Shown one piece after another: positions 1 through 7,674 of a DNA stretch of 64,000 nt. Source of the DNA: Paenibacillus lycopersici. GTDB lineage: Bacteria > Bacillota > Bacilli > Paenibacillales > Paenibacillaceae. Location: NCBI RefSeq assembly GCF_010119935.1, contig NZ_CP048209.1, positions 2,297,001 to 2,361,000 on the forward strand. The letters run 5' to 3'. Each line of letters begins with the position of its first letter. Positions within the stretch are counted from its first letter, which is position 1. Made by a program: the position numbers and the translations under genes. The notes under the pieces were generated by a model. That model ran no database searches, was not told where the DNA came from, and was given only the letters and a program-made list of their open reading frames with translations.

Positions 1-704
1 TGGGGCATCAGATGCGCTGGGAATCCGTGCCGATGCAGATCAAGGCACAGATCGACCGGGGCGAGCTCGGCAAAATCTACACGGCCAAGACCGGCTGGTT
101 CCGCCGCAAAGGCATTCCCGGCTGGGGCACCTGGTTTACGCGCATGGATCAATCCGGCGGCGGCCCGCTGATCGATATCGGCGTGCATATGCTGGACCTG
201 GCGCTCTATCTGATGGGCAATCCGAAGCCGGTATCGGTGTTCGGTTCGACGTACGCGGAATTCGGGCCGAAGCGCAAGGGCATCGGCACATGGGGCAAGC
301 CGAACTGGGACGGCGTGTACGATGTCGAGGATCTGGCGACGGCGCTTATCAAAATGGAAGACGGCAGCACGCTGACGCTTGAAGTAAGCTGGGCCGTTCA
401 CATGGATACGGACAATACGCCGTTCGTGCATCTCATGGGCACGGAAGGCGGCGCGAGCTATCGCGGCGCGACCGGCAAGCTGCTGACGGAGAAATTCGAC
501 AAGCCGATGGAAATCGCGCTGTCCCGTCCGGAGAACGACGAGCACGAGCGCCTGCGCCTCAGCCGTCATTTCCTGGACTGCATCAAGACGGGCAAGCAGC
601 CGATCACGTCGGCGCTCACGGGCTTCACGAACAATCTGGTGCTCGATGCGATCTATGAATCGTCGCGCACCGGCAATGAAGTGAAATTGGATTGGAACCT
701 GTAG
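1..704 (+). CDS. Gfo/Idh/MocA-family oxidoreductase, C-terminal part (5' end outside window)
   Basis: The frame is open to the left edge, so the N-terminal NAD(P)-binding Rossmann domain lies outside the window. What remains (about 233 residues) is the C-terminal alpha/beta dimerisation and substrate domain. It contains the stretch GGGPLIDIGVHMLDLALYLMG, in which the D-x-G-x-H-x-x-D pattern supplies the family's catalytic His and Asp. These enzymes oxidise or reduce sugars, cyclitols or their derivatives with NAD(P)+. The substrate cannot be told from sequence. The sugar isomerase-like gene 72 bp downstream on the same strand suggests a shared carbohydrate or polyol pathway. Confidence 0.85.
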   Translation, partial: GHQMRWESVPMQIKAQIDRGELGKIYTAKTGWFRRKGIPGWGTWFTRMDQSGGGPLIDIGVHMLDLALYLMGNPKPVSVFGSTYAEFGPKRKGIGTWGKPNWDGVYDVEDLATALIKMEDGSTLTLEVSWAVHMDTDNTPFVHLMGTEGGASYRGATGKLLTEKFDKPMEIALSRPENDEHERLRLSRHFLDCIKTGKQPITSALTGFTNNLVLDAIYESSRTGNEVKLDWNL

Positions 705-735
705 ACCGGTACTCGCCAGCGTATTGAAGTAGATG

Positions 736-755
736 TATAGAAACAAGATTCTATA
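736..755. other. Perfect 7-bp inverted repeat in the gap before the isomerase gene
   Basis: TATAGAA (736-742) and TTCTATA (749-755) flank six bases and end just before the ribosome binding site of the next gene. It could be a small operator or an intercistronic hairpin. No regulator is implicated. Confidence 0.3.
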
Positions 756-776
756 TTCCATTGGAGGCGGATTCAT

Positions 777-1616
777 ATGTTGAGAGGACTTTCCCGCGCC
801 GGACTCGGCAGCATCGGCAGCGACGAGCGTTTCATCGCGCTTGCCGGCGAACACGGATTTCAAACGGTCGACATCGATGCCAAAGGCTTGATCGACCGCA
901 ACGGCCTCGAAGCCGCGCGCAAGCTGCTGGCCGACAATAACGTCACGATCGGCTCCATCGGCCTGTCGGTCGAGTGGCGCCAGTCGGAAGAGACGTTCCG
1001 CGCCGGACTGGCCAAGCTGGCGGAAGATGCCGCGGCCGCGGCCGCGCTCGGCTGCCGCAGCTGCTGCACGTACATTCTGCCGGCAACGGATTTCAAAGCG
1101 GCGCATTTCACGGTGATCGCCACGCGCAGACTGCGCACATGCGCGCAAATTCTCGGCGCTTACGGCATTCGCCTCGGCCTCGAATTCGTCGGCCCGCATC
1201 ACCTGCGCACGGCATGGGCGAACCCGTTCCTGTGGACGATGCACGAGACGCTGGACTGGATCGACGCGATCGGCGAGCCGAACGTCGGCCTGCTGTTCGA
1301 TTCGTACCACTGGTACACGAACGGCCATACGCTCGCTGACATCGAAGCCCTGACGCCGGATCAAATCGTGCATGTCCATATCAACGACGCGCCGGACCTT
1401 CCGGTGGAAGAGGTGCTCGACAACGGACGTCTCTATCCGGGCGAAGGCGTGATCGATCTGGGCGGCTTCCTGAAGGCGCTGAACGCGATCGGCTACAAAG
1501 GCTCCGTCACGCAGGAAATCCTGACGAAGGAAGCGCCCGCGGCTTCGTCGGAAGCGCTGCTGGAGCGCTCCAAAGCCGGCTTCGACAAAGTCTATCAGGC
1601 TGCCGGCCTGGCGTAA
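777..1616 (+). CDS. Sugar-phosphate isomerase/epimerase-like TIM-barrel protein
   Basis: A 279-residue protein of the xylose-isomerase-like TIM-barrel (AP endonuclease 2) family, which includes sugar and inosose isomerases, epimerases and dehydratases. Metal-site-type motifs are visible in order: EFVGPHH (about residues 137-143), the DSYHW segment (about 176-180), HVHINDAP (about 198-205) and a late QEIL glutamate. The ATG at 777 follows TTGGAGGCGG at 6-8 bp spacing. Length is normal for the family. It lies 72 bp behind an oxidoreductase fragment, a pairing often seen in inositol or rare-sugar catabolism. The exact substrate is unknown. Confidence 0.85.
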   Translation: MLRGLSRAGLGSIGSDERFIALAGEHGFQTVDIDAKGLIDRNGLEAARKLLADNNVTIGSIGLSVEWRQSEETFRAGLAKLAEDAAAAAALGCRSCCTYILPATDFKAAHFTVIATRRLRTCAQILGAYGIRLGLEFVGPHHLRTAWANPFLWTMHETLDWIDAIGEPNVGLLFDSYHWYTNGHTLADIEALTPDQIVHVHINDAPDLPVEEVLDNGRLYPGEGVIDLGGFLKALNAIGYKGSVTQEILTKEAPAASSEALLERSKAGFDKVYQAAGLA

Positions 1617-1649
1617 GGAATAATCATTGGCGCAAGCCGTTCTCGTATG

Positions 1650-1688
1650 TCCCGCATGGCGGCCGGAAGCCGTCCTGCGGGATTTTTT
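1650..1688 (+). terminator. Rho-independent terminator after the isomerase gene
   Basis: TCCCGCA (1650-1656) pairs with TGCGGGA (1676-1682), with an inner GGCGGC/GCCGTC stem, followed by six T residues (1683-1688). Confidence 0.85.
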
Positions 1689-1733
1689 GCGGGCAGCGGC
1701 CGGGACTAGTCTCGCATGCGCGTCAACGGCCGA

Positions 1734-1763
1734 TTCAATTATGGAGCTTAGGTATGCTACAAT
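1734..1763 (+). promoter_or_regulatory. Probable sigma-A promoter for the nitroreductase
   Basis: An extended -10 element, TGC-TACAAT (1755-1763), lies 18 bp after a weak -35 TTCAAT (1734-1739). It sits between the upstream terminator and the nitroreductase start. Confidence 0.5.
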
Positions 1764-1800
1764 GAATCTATTAACTACGACAGGAAATGGGAGAGAGCGC

Positions 1801-2376
1801 ATGAACGTGATCGAAGCGATTCGCACGAGACGGAGCATCGGCAAAGTGACGCAGGAGCCGATTGCCAAGGAAACGATCGAACAAATATTGGAAGCGGGTA
1901 CATGGGCGCCGAACCACCGGCTGACGGAGCCTTGGCAATTCTTCGTCATGAGCGGCGAAGGCCGCGCGAAGCTGGGCCGAGCGCTGGCGAATATCGCCGT
2001 GCATCAGGCGGGCGAAGGCGCGGACGCGGCGGTGATCGAGACGAAGACGGCGGACGCGCACGCCAAATCGCGCCGCGCGCCGGTCGTCACCGGCATTGCG
2101 GTCGCTCCTGTGGAACGGCGCGACGTCATCGAGCTTGAAGAATACGGCGCCGTCTTCGCGGCCATTCAGAACATGGCGCTGACCGTGCACGCGCTCGGCC
2201 TGGGCGCCGTATGGAGAACCGGCGAGCCTTGCTTCCATCCGCTGATGAATGAAGCGTTCGGCTTGCGTCCGCAGGACAAGATGCTCGGCTTCCTGTATAT
2301 CGGCGTGCCCGACATGACGCCTGCGCAGGGCAAGCGTTCCCCGGCGGCCGGCAAGACGACGTGGATCGAGGCCTAG
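1801..2376 (+). CDS. Nitroreductase-family flavoprotein
   Basis: A 191-residue FMN-dependent NAD(P)H oxidoreductase of the nitroreductase fold. It opens with the family signature VIEAIRTRRSIGKVTQEPI, where the RTRRS arginines bind the FMN phosphate. A conserved APNHRLTEPWQFFV follows at about residues 37-50, with the AAIQNMALTVHALGLGAVW helix and a C-terminal LGFLYIG. The frame is open further upstream (to 1627), but that part covers the terminator and promoter. The ATG at 1801 has GGGAGAGAG just before it. It is a single gene with its own promoter. The physiological substrate (nitro compound, quinone, enone) cannot be predicted. Confidence 0.9.
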   Translation: MNVIEAIRTRRSIGKVTQEPIAKETIEQILEAGTWAPNHRLTEPWQFFVMSGEGRAKLGRALANIAVHQAGEGADAAVIETKTADAHAKSRRAPVVTGIAVAPVERRDVIELEEYGAVFAAIQNMALTVHALGLGAVWRTGEPCFHPLMNEAFGLRPQDKMLGFLYIGVPDMTPAQGKRSPAAGKTTWIEA

Positions 2377-2410
2377 TCGATATGCAGCAGGTTAATGAAC
2401 GGATGCCCGA

Positions 2411-2522
2411 TCGATACTGAGCTTGGGAGATACAAAGCCCGGTTGATATGAAGCTTGATTGATATGAAGCTTGATTCATACGAAGCTTGATCGATACGAA
2501 GTCTGATCGGCATGAAGTCTGA
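2411..2522. repeat. Seven tandem copies of a degenerate 16-bp repeat
   Basis: Copies begin at 2411, 2427, 2443, 2459, 2475, 2491 and 2507. The two at 2443 and 2459 are identical (TTGATATGAAGCTTGA) and the others drift by 2-7 bases. The unit is not a multiple of three and no gene covers it. It fills the gap between the convergent nitroreductase and glycosidase genes. Confidence 0.85.
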
Positions 2523-2537
2523 CATGAAGACAATGCT

Positions 2538-2583
2538 AAACAAAGAGGCGAGTGACGTTCCGCAATCGGAACCCACTCGCCTC
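2538..2583 (-). terminator. Terminator of the glycosidase gene (minus strand)
   Basis: GAGGCGAGTG (2545-2554) pairs with CACTCGCCTC (2574-2583), with an inner GTTCC/GGAAC stem. On the minus strand it is followed by TTTGTTT. Confidence 0.8.
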
Positions 2584-2612
2584 TACGTTATTTACAACAA
2601 GCTCTGCAAGAT

Positions 2613-5600
2613 CTAGCGGACGTCTACCGTCACTTCGGTCGGACGGTACACGGCAAGCAGCTTGCCCTGCGCGTCCGCGGCGAACATCACGGTCCGCTCC
2701 TGCGGAAGCGTGAACGCGTATGCCGCGCCGGATTGCGGGTCGCGAACCTCGATCGCCGCATCGCAGCCGAATTCGGAGACGAAGATGTACAGCGAGCCGG
2801 ACGCGAACGACAGCTTCCGTCCATATACGCCGGGGAGCTCGCCGCCGTGCAGCCATTCCAGCTCGGTTTCGACGCCGGCCTGCGCCAGCGCCTGGCCGTA
2901 TACCGCTTGAAGCGGCTCGAGACGCTCGTTCAGCTCGATCGGCAGCGGGCAGTAGAGCAGGCGGCCGGCGCCGAGCTGCACGTCATGCAGCTTCGCAGGA
3001 CCGCCTTCGGCCGAAGCAGGCAGCCCTTTGCAGCTGTCCGCGATGCGGGTGCCGCCGAACGATACCGGCAGCAGCTTGCCGTTCAGCTCCAGCAGCTCCT
3101 CGCGGAGCAGGTTGCCGACGGCGCCGAAGCCGAGCGCGTTCGCTTGCGCCTGCACCGGGCGCCAGTATTCGTCGAGGCCGAGCGGGCCGGTGAAGAGCAG
3201 CGTGCCGCCGTGCGTTTCGACATGGGACGTCAACGCTTCGAGCGCCCGGGCGCTGAAATTGTGCGCGCTCGGCACGATGATCAGCTTCGGTTTCGTCGCC
3301 GCCAGCGATTCGAGCTGGTACTCGCCGAGGCCGAACGCATGAACGTTCATCGCGTACGACAGCGTGCGGATCGCGCGGGTCGTCGCCGCGTTCGCCAGCG
3401 AGCGGTTCGAGAAGTCGTTGGAGTACGGGTAGATGACGGCCACGTCCTCCAGCTTGCGGTCCGCGAACAGATCGCGGATCTCGCCCATGAAGGCGCCGAA
3501 GTCGTAGGAGACGTTCGCTTCCGGCTTCTCGGTGCCGTCCGCGCGCACGGCGCCGATATGCGATTCGTTGATATTGTGCATGTAGAAGTTGATGTTCCAG
3601 ATCCACTGCACCGCGCCGGCGCCGCCCGTCGAGAAGGCGTAGGCGTACTTGCGCTCCAGGATGTTGCGCAGCTCTTCCTCGGTGCGCTTGGCGCGGCCGT
3701 CCGGCGTCTCGACGTACATGATGCCGGTTTCCTGAATGAGGTTCGGCTTGTCCGGCGCTTTCGAGAAGACGCCGTCCCAGACGAGATCGTCCATCAGCCA
3801 CCAGGAGTGAACCGTCGTATAGTCGACCGCTTCCGCATAGAAGAACGGCGACGGACGCTGCGCGCCGAGCCCTTCGTCCTGGCCGACGGTCACGAGCTGC
3901 TTCGGCTGAATGGCGCGGATCGTTTCGACCAGCTGGGACGCCCAGCGGTTGTGCATGTCCATCGAGAACAGCGTGTAATCGAGCCAAGGACCGCCGCGCT
4001 TCTCGAGCACTTCGGTCGTACGGAAGGCGATGTCGTCCGGTTCCGGCAGCTTGACGGCCGCGAAGGACGGCAGCTCGGCCGGCGTCATGTTCCAGCGTTC
4101 CTGCAGCACCGTGATCGAGCCGTGGCGCGCCTCCAGCCATTCCAGGTAAGCCGCATGCTCGAACGAATCATGCGCGGAGCGCGGTCCGCCGCTGAACACC
4201 CGCTTCGGATCGAACATGGACGGCTCGTTGATGAGGTCCCAGTGCACATGCTTCGATTGCGCATGGCGCGATACGATGGCCGCGATGAACCGCTTCTGCG
4301 CTTCCACGCTGCGCGGGTCGAGGTAAGGATTGACGCCTTCCCACGCTTCCGGCGTGAAGGCGAAGAAGTTGAACGTCACTTCCATGTCGTGGCGCTTGGC
4401 CGTCAGGAAGAGCGCGTCGATCGCGCGAAGCACTTCCTCGTACGGGTGGCCGTCGACGAACATGATGTGGCGCCATGCCGTCCAGATCCCCGTCCGGATG
4501 GAATTGATGCCGGCTCGCTTCATTTGGGCGATGTCGCGGTCCCAGACGGCCGCGTTCGGCAGGAACAAGTATTTGCGCGCGACGTCGCTCGTCATGTACG
4601 TCATGCCGACGATCGGCAGCGGACGGCCGTTCTTGATGAAATAATCGCGGTCGCACGAGATCATCTCGCCGGATTCCAGCAGCGCGCGGTCCATGCCCCA
4701 GAACCCTTGGCGAAGCAATCGGCGTTCGCCGTCAGGCGAGACGGCTTCGCATTCCACCGTATAGAAGCCGGCTTCCATTTCGAGCGGAGCCGCGATGCGC
4801 CGAATGACCAGCTCGCGTCCGATCTCGAGCGTCGTTTCCGTGCGCCATACTTCGTTAAAGCCGCCGTTGTCGTAGTCGAACGAAGGGACCGATTGCCCGG
4901 CTTCGCTGTTAACCGCCTTCAGGACGCGAACGTTGAAGGTCCAGGCCGCCGTCCGCGAGCTGACGCGCTCCGTGCGCGTTTGCAGCAGCTGCTGGCCTTG
5001 CAGCATCAGGACCGGGCGCTCGCCAAGCTCGTAAGAGCCGTAGTTCGGCTTCAGCCACAGCTCGGTCACGCCGGAAGCGGCGAAATTCGCCCACTTCGCG
5101 AGCCCTTCCGCGCCGTTGCCCGACCAGAACCCGGCGCCGAGCTGCTGGTTCACGAAGATCATCCGGCTGCCCGCGAATTGGCCTTTGGTATGCTCGATCA
5201 GCACGACGGGCGCGGTCCGTTCGCGTTCCAGCCCGTCGCCGCTGATGCCTCTCAGGAGCGGGTAAATATGCGCGTCCATCGGGCCGGCGGAGCCGTTCTG
5301 CTGCCCGGGACAGTCGTCCGCGCGGGTCACGTGCAGGACGAGTCCGTACGTCGGCGCGATCGCGAAGAGCGATTCATAGCCCTCCATAAGCGCGATGTCG
5401 CGGTTGGCCGCCAACTTGGCTGCGCCTTCCGTACCGACAGGCAGCGCTTCGTGAATGTAGAGCTGCTGATGGTAAGCCGTCTGGTCAGGCTCCGCCTGCC
5501 AGCTGCCGGCCGCACCCGTCACCGGCGTCTTGAACGGCGCGCCGCCTGCCGCGACCAGCCCTTTGCCTGCGCCGGCATGGGCAAGAATCGCCGGCCAAGC

Positions 5601-5780
5601 GGATTTCGGGAAATACGGTCCGTGCAGGTGGACATAGACGCTCGCATCCTGCAGCGCCCCGGCAAGACCGGACGCATCGACGATCGTGAACGTTTCTTGC
5701 AGTCTTGCGATCGCAGCCGCGCTCGGCCGCTCGCCCGCATAAGGGAAATGCTCGTCATAGAATAGAATTCGGTTGCTCAC
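2613..5780 (-). CDS. Clan GH-A glycoside hydrolase (beta-galactosidase-like), 1055 aa
   Basis: A large cytoplasmic-looking enzyme with no signal peptide. The catalytic (beta/alpha)8 barrel runs roughly from residue 380 to 780. It has the acid/base motif LINEP (Glu519), the tryptophan-rich VHSWW (657-661) and the nucleophile segment LIQETG (Glu684), the two-glutamate arrangement of clan GH-A (GH42, GH2, GH35, GH5). Residues 1-250 look like an amidotransferase/ThuA-type alpha/beta domain. A second such domain follows the barrel (about 800-900, containing YPYSNDF and FTGPLGLDEYW), like the trimerisation domain of GH42 enzymes. It starts at a GTG preceded by GGAGAGG. It is divergent from a LacI-type regulator, the probable controller. 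The best guess is a beta-galactosidase or related exo-glycosidase; the substrate is uncertain. Confidence 0.8.
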   Translation of the reverse strand: MSNRILFYDEHFPYAGERPSAAAIARLQETFTIVDASGLAGALQDASVYVHLHGPYFPKSAWPAILAHAGAGKGLVAAGGAPFKTPVTGAAGSWQAEPDQTAYHQQLYIHEALPVGTEGAAKLAANRDIALMEGYESLFAIAPTYGLVLHVTRADDCPGQQNGSAGPMDAHIYPLLRGISGDGLERERTAPVVLIEHTKGQFAGSRMIFVNQQLGAGFWSGNGAEGLAKWANFAASGVTELWLKPNYGSYELGERPVLMLQGQQLLQTRTERVSSRTAAWTFNVRVLKAVNSEAGQSVPSFDYDNGGFNEVWRTETTLEIGRELVIRRIAAPLEMEAGFYTVECEAVSPDGERRLLRQGFWGMDRALLESGEMISCDRDYFIKNGRPLPIVGMTYMTSDVARKYLFLPNAAVWDRDIAQMKRAGINSIRTGIWTAWRHIMFVDGHPYEEVLRAIDALFLTAKRHDMEVTFNFFAFTPEAWEGVNPYLDPRSVEAQKRFIAAIVSRHAQSKHVHWDLINEPSMFDPKRVFSGGPRSAHDSFEHAAYLEWLEARHGSITVLQERWNMTPAELPSFAAVKLPEPDDIAFRTTEVLEKRGGPWLDYTLFSMDMHNRWASQLVETIRAIQPKQLVTVGQDEGLGAQRPSPFFYAEAVDYTTVHSWWLMDDLVWDGVFSKAPDKPNLIQETGIMYVETPDGRAKRTEEELRNILERKYAYAFSTGGAGAVQWIWNINFYMHNINESHIGAVRADGTEKPEANVSYDFGAFMGEIRDLFADRKLEDVAVIYPYSNDFSNRSLANAATTRAIRTLSYAMNVHAFGLGEYQLESLAATKPKLIIVPSAHNFSARALEALTSHVETHGGTLLFTGPLGLDEYWRPVQAQANALGFGAVGNLLREELLELNGKLLPVSFGGTRIADSCKGLPASAEGGPAKLHDVQLGAGRLLYCPLPIELNERLEPLQAVYGQALAQAGVETELEWLHGGELPGVYGRKLSFASGSLYIFVSEFGCDAAIEVRDPQSGAAYAFTLPQERTVMFAADAQGKLLAVYRPTEVTVDVR

Positions 5781-5859
5781 GTTCGTTCACTGCCTCTCCG
5801 TGTGTAAGTGATAGGATCGCCCACGATTTGCATGAAATTGTTAGGTTTGTTAGGTGTCA

Positions 5860-5868
5860 AACGCTTTA
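5860..5868. promoter_or_regulatory. Candidate LacI-family operator in the divergent intergenic region
   Basis: AAACGCTTT has the central CG and flanking A/T arms typical of LacI/CcpA-type operators. It lies between the divergent glycosidase and regulator genes. It is a single short match, so weak. Confidence 0.3.
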
Positions 5869-5950
5869 TCCGCGGCTACTTTAGAGCTAAAATAAAGAAA
5901 AGTCAACTGCTCGGCCTAACGTTTATTTTGGAGTAAAGGAGCGATGCGCA

Positions 5951-7222
5951 GTGGCGGGAAAACTATCGATGCAGCAGCTTGCCGACCGTCTGGGCGTATC
6001 CAAATATACCGTTTCGCAGGCGCTTGCCGGCAAGCCCGGCGTCAGCGAAGCGACCCGAAGAGAAGTAACGGCGCTGGCAGGCGCGCTCGGATACGCCGTC
6101 AAGCCGTCCGCCAGGACCGGGAAGCGGAAGCCCGCCCCGGAGCCGGCGCAGATCGAGGCGGCAGCGCAGCCCATGCAGGCATCGCCGCATCCGAAGCTTC
6201 CGGTGCAGCCGCAGCCGCCGGCGCAGCACGCGCCGTCGCACCCAAGCAAGCCGTCGCAGCCGCGAATTCAAGCGGGGCAGGGAAGCCCGCCCGCGGCTGC
6301 CGCCCCGCCGTCGCAGGTGCTGTTCATCGGGCTGGACGAGCGCCATAGCCAGGAATCGAGCTTCTGGCTGCGCGTGCGGGAAGGGCTTGAGGCCGGCTGC
6401 CGGCTGCAAGGGCTTCGGCCGTTCTTCTTCACCTACGGCCCCGGAGGCACGAATCCGCCGGAGCTCGAAGCGGGGGGCCTGCCGGAGGAGGCCGCCGACG
6501 CTGGACCGGCAGCGCGGGACGCCGCCGGCGCGCCGGCCGGGTTCATCGTCGCGGGCAATTGTCCGCTCGATATGCTGCTGCGCCTCAAGCGCCTGGGCTT
6601 GCCGATCGTGCTTGCGGATAACGAAGAACCGCTGATCGGCGCCGACGCGGTGCTGAACGCGAACGCCGAAGCCGGGCGGATGGCTTGCCGCCATCTGCTG
6701 TCGCAGGGCTGCCGCCGCATCGCGTTCATCGGGCGCGACAGCTTCGCCGTCAGCTTCCGCGAACGATGGTGGGGCTGCCGCCAGTCGCTGGACGATGTGA
6801 AGGAGCCCGGCGGCGCGCGTCACAGCGGCTCGGCGGGCATGCCGCCCGTGCAGCTGAAGAAGTGGACCGTGCCTTACGGCAGCACGGCCATGGCGGTCTG
6901 CCAGGCGGCGATGGAGCGCAAGCTGGACGCGGCGCTGGCGGAGGGGCTGCCGGACGGCTTCGTATGCGCGAACGACGATCTGGCCATTCATCTGCTGGAG
7001 GTGCTGCAGGGACGCGGGCTGGCCGATCACGCCCGCGTCGTCGGCATCGACAACACGGCCGCCGCGATGAGCGCGGCGGTACCGCTGACGACCGTCGATC
7101 TCGCCAAGGAAACGCTCGGCATTCGTGCCGTGGAGGCGTTCGCGCGCAAGCTGCGGCAGCCCGAGGCGCAGCCGGAGAAGATCATCCTTTCCGCGAGGCT
7201 TATCGTCAGGCATTCCGGTTAA
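5951..7222 (+). CDS. LacI-family transcriptional regulator with a long Pro/Gln-rich linker
   Basis: A 423-residue regulator. The N-terminal LacI helix-turn-helix (about residues 5-26, SMQQLADRLGVSKYTVSQAL) is followed by the usual hinge region. A roughly 65-residue Pro/Gln/Ala/Ser-rich stretch (about 53-118) then separates it from the periplasmic-binding-protein-like sensor domain (about 122-420), making the protein longer than the usual 330-350 residues. The GTG start at 5951 follows AAAGGAG by 9 bp. It is divergent from the GH-A glycosidase and probably controls it in response to a sugar. The sensor core is recognisable (FICANDDLAIHLLEVLQ-like segment, VVGIDNT). Confidence 0.85.
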   Translation: MAGKLSMQQLADRLGVSKYTVSQALAGKPGVSEATRREVTALAGALGYAVKPSARTGKRKPAPEPAQIEAAAQPMQASPHPKLPVQPQPPAQHAPSHPSKPSQPRIQAGQGSPPAAAAPPSQVLFIGLDERHSQESSFWLRVREGLEAGCRLQGLRPFFFTYGPGGTNPPELEAGGLPEEAADAGPAARDAAGAPAGFIVAGNCPLDMLLRLKRLGLPIVLADNEEPLIGADAVLNANAEAGRMACRHLLSQGCRRIAFIGRDSFAVSFRERWWGCRQSLDDVKEPGGARHSGSAGMPPVQLKKWTVPYGSTAMAVCQAAMERKLDAALAEGLPDGFVCANDDLAIHLLEVLQGRGLADHARVVGIDNTAAAMSAAVPLTTVDLAKETLGIRAVEAFARKLRQPEAQPEKIILSARLIVRHSG

Positions 7223-7231
7223 CGCGAATAA

Positions 7232-7246
7232 TTGTCCCCGGGACAA
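7232..7246. other. Short perfect inverted repeat after the LacI-type gene
   Basis: TTGTCCC and GGGACAA are separated by one base, 10 bp after the regulator stop. There is no T-run. A further ATTGTCCGCA occurs at about 7260. Function unknown. Confidence 0.3.
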
Positions 7247-7359
7247 CGCTCGTATCCGCAATTGTCCGCATATTGTACAGCAGATGCCTATTCCGGAACG
7301 AAGCGCGCCGCTCAAGGGCGGCGACGGCCGGTAAGCCTTGGCCGAGAGGAGTTTCCGTC

Positions 7360-7458
7360 ATGCAATGGGGATTAAAAACCGTTAGCGAGTTCGTCCTGCT
7401 GGCGCTCGTCCTGTTCGTTCTGCTCGTCGTGCTGCTGCTCGCGGCGATTCTGTTCTGA
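7360..7458 (+). CDS. 32-residue hydrophobic membrane peptide
   Basis: The ATG at 7360 has GAGAGGAG 9-16 bp upstream. The frame encodes 32 residues: a short amphipathic start (MQWGLKTVSEF) and then one uninterrupted Leu/Val/Ala segment to the C terminus, long enough for one membrane span. Firmicutes carry many tiny sporulation-associated membrane peptides (for example the YjcZ type). This one lacks the Gly/Tyr-rich head of that family, so no family is assigned. It precedes the spoVA genes but is separated from them by a hairpin and a promoter. The good ribosome binding site is the main support. Confidence 0.5.
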   Translation: MQWGLKTVSEFVLLALVLFVLLVVLLLAAILF

Positions 7459-7505
7459 CTTTAGCGATACGAAACACCAGCATGCCGTATAGCGCCCGCA
7501 GCGAC

Positions 7506-7530
7506 AGCGCCCGCCGAGATCGCGGGCGCT
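7506..7530 (+). terminator. GC-rich hairpin, possible terminator of the small peptide gene
   Basis: AGCGCCCGC (7506-7514) pairs perfectly with GCGGGCGCT (7522-7530) around a 7-base loop. There is no T-run, so termination is uncertain. Confidence 0.35.
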
Positions 7531-7575
7531 ATTCGCGCTGGCCGCCGCCTCCCGGCGAGGCATATGACAATCTTG

Positions 7576-7605
7576 GCATAAGCCGCTCTCGTTTGACACA
7601 TACTT
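7576..7605 (+). promoter_or_regulatory. Sigma-G-type promoter of the spoVA operon
   Basis: GCATA (7576-7580), an 18-bp spacer and CATACTT (7599-7605) match the forespore sigma-G consensus GHATR-N18-CATNHTA at all but the last base. The B. subtilis spoVA operon is known to be sigma-G dependent. Confidence 0.55.
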
Positions 7606-7674
7606 CATGCAAATAAACAAAAGGAGGGCGCAATCATCGCAACCAAGAGCGCAGGACAATCCAAATACAAGAAG

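Noticed and set aside
1627-1800. N-terminal extension of the nitroreductase
   Set aside because: The region contains the upstream terminator and a promoter, and the family starts at MNVIEAIRTRRS with a good ribosome binding site.
2411-2522. Possible CRISPR array
   Set aside because: The 16-bp units are contiguous with no unique spacers, and no cas genes are nearby. The arrays at 34560, 39340 and 39633 are also simple tandem repeats.
2733-5765. A 1010-codon open frame on the plus strand opposite the glycosidase gene
   Set aside because: It has an Arg/Ala/Val-rich composition with no motifs. It is the mirror of strong GC bias at the third codon position of the real gene on the other strand.
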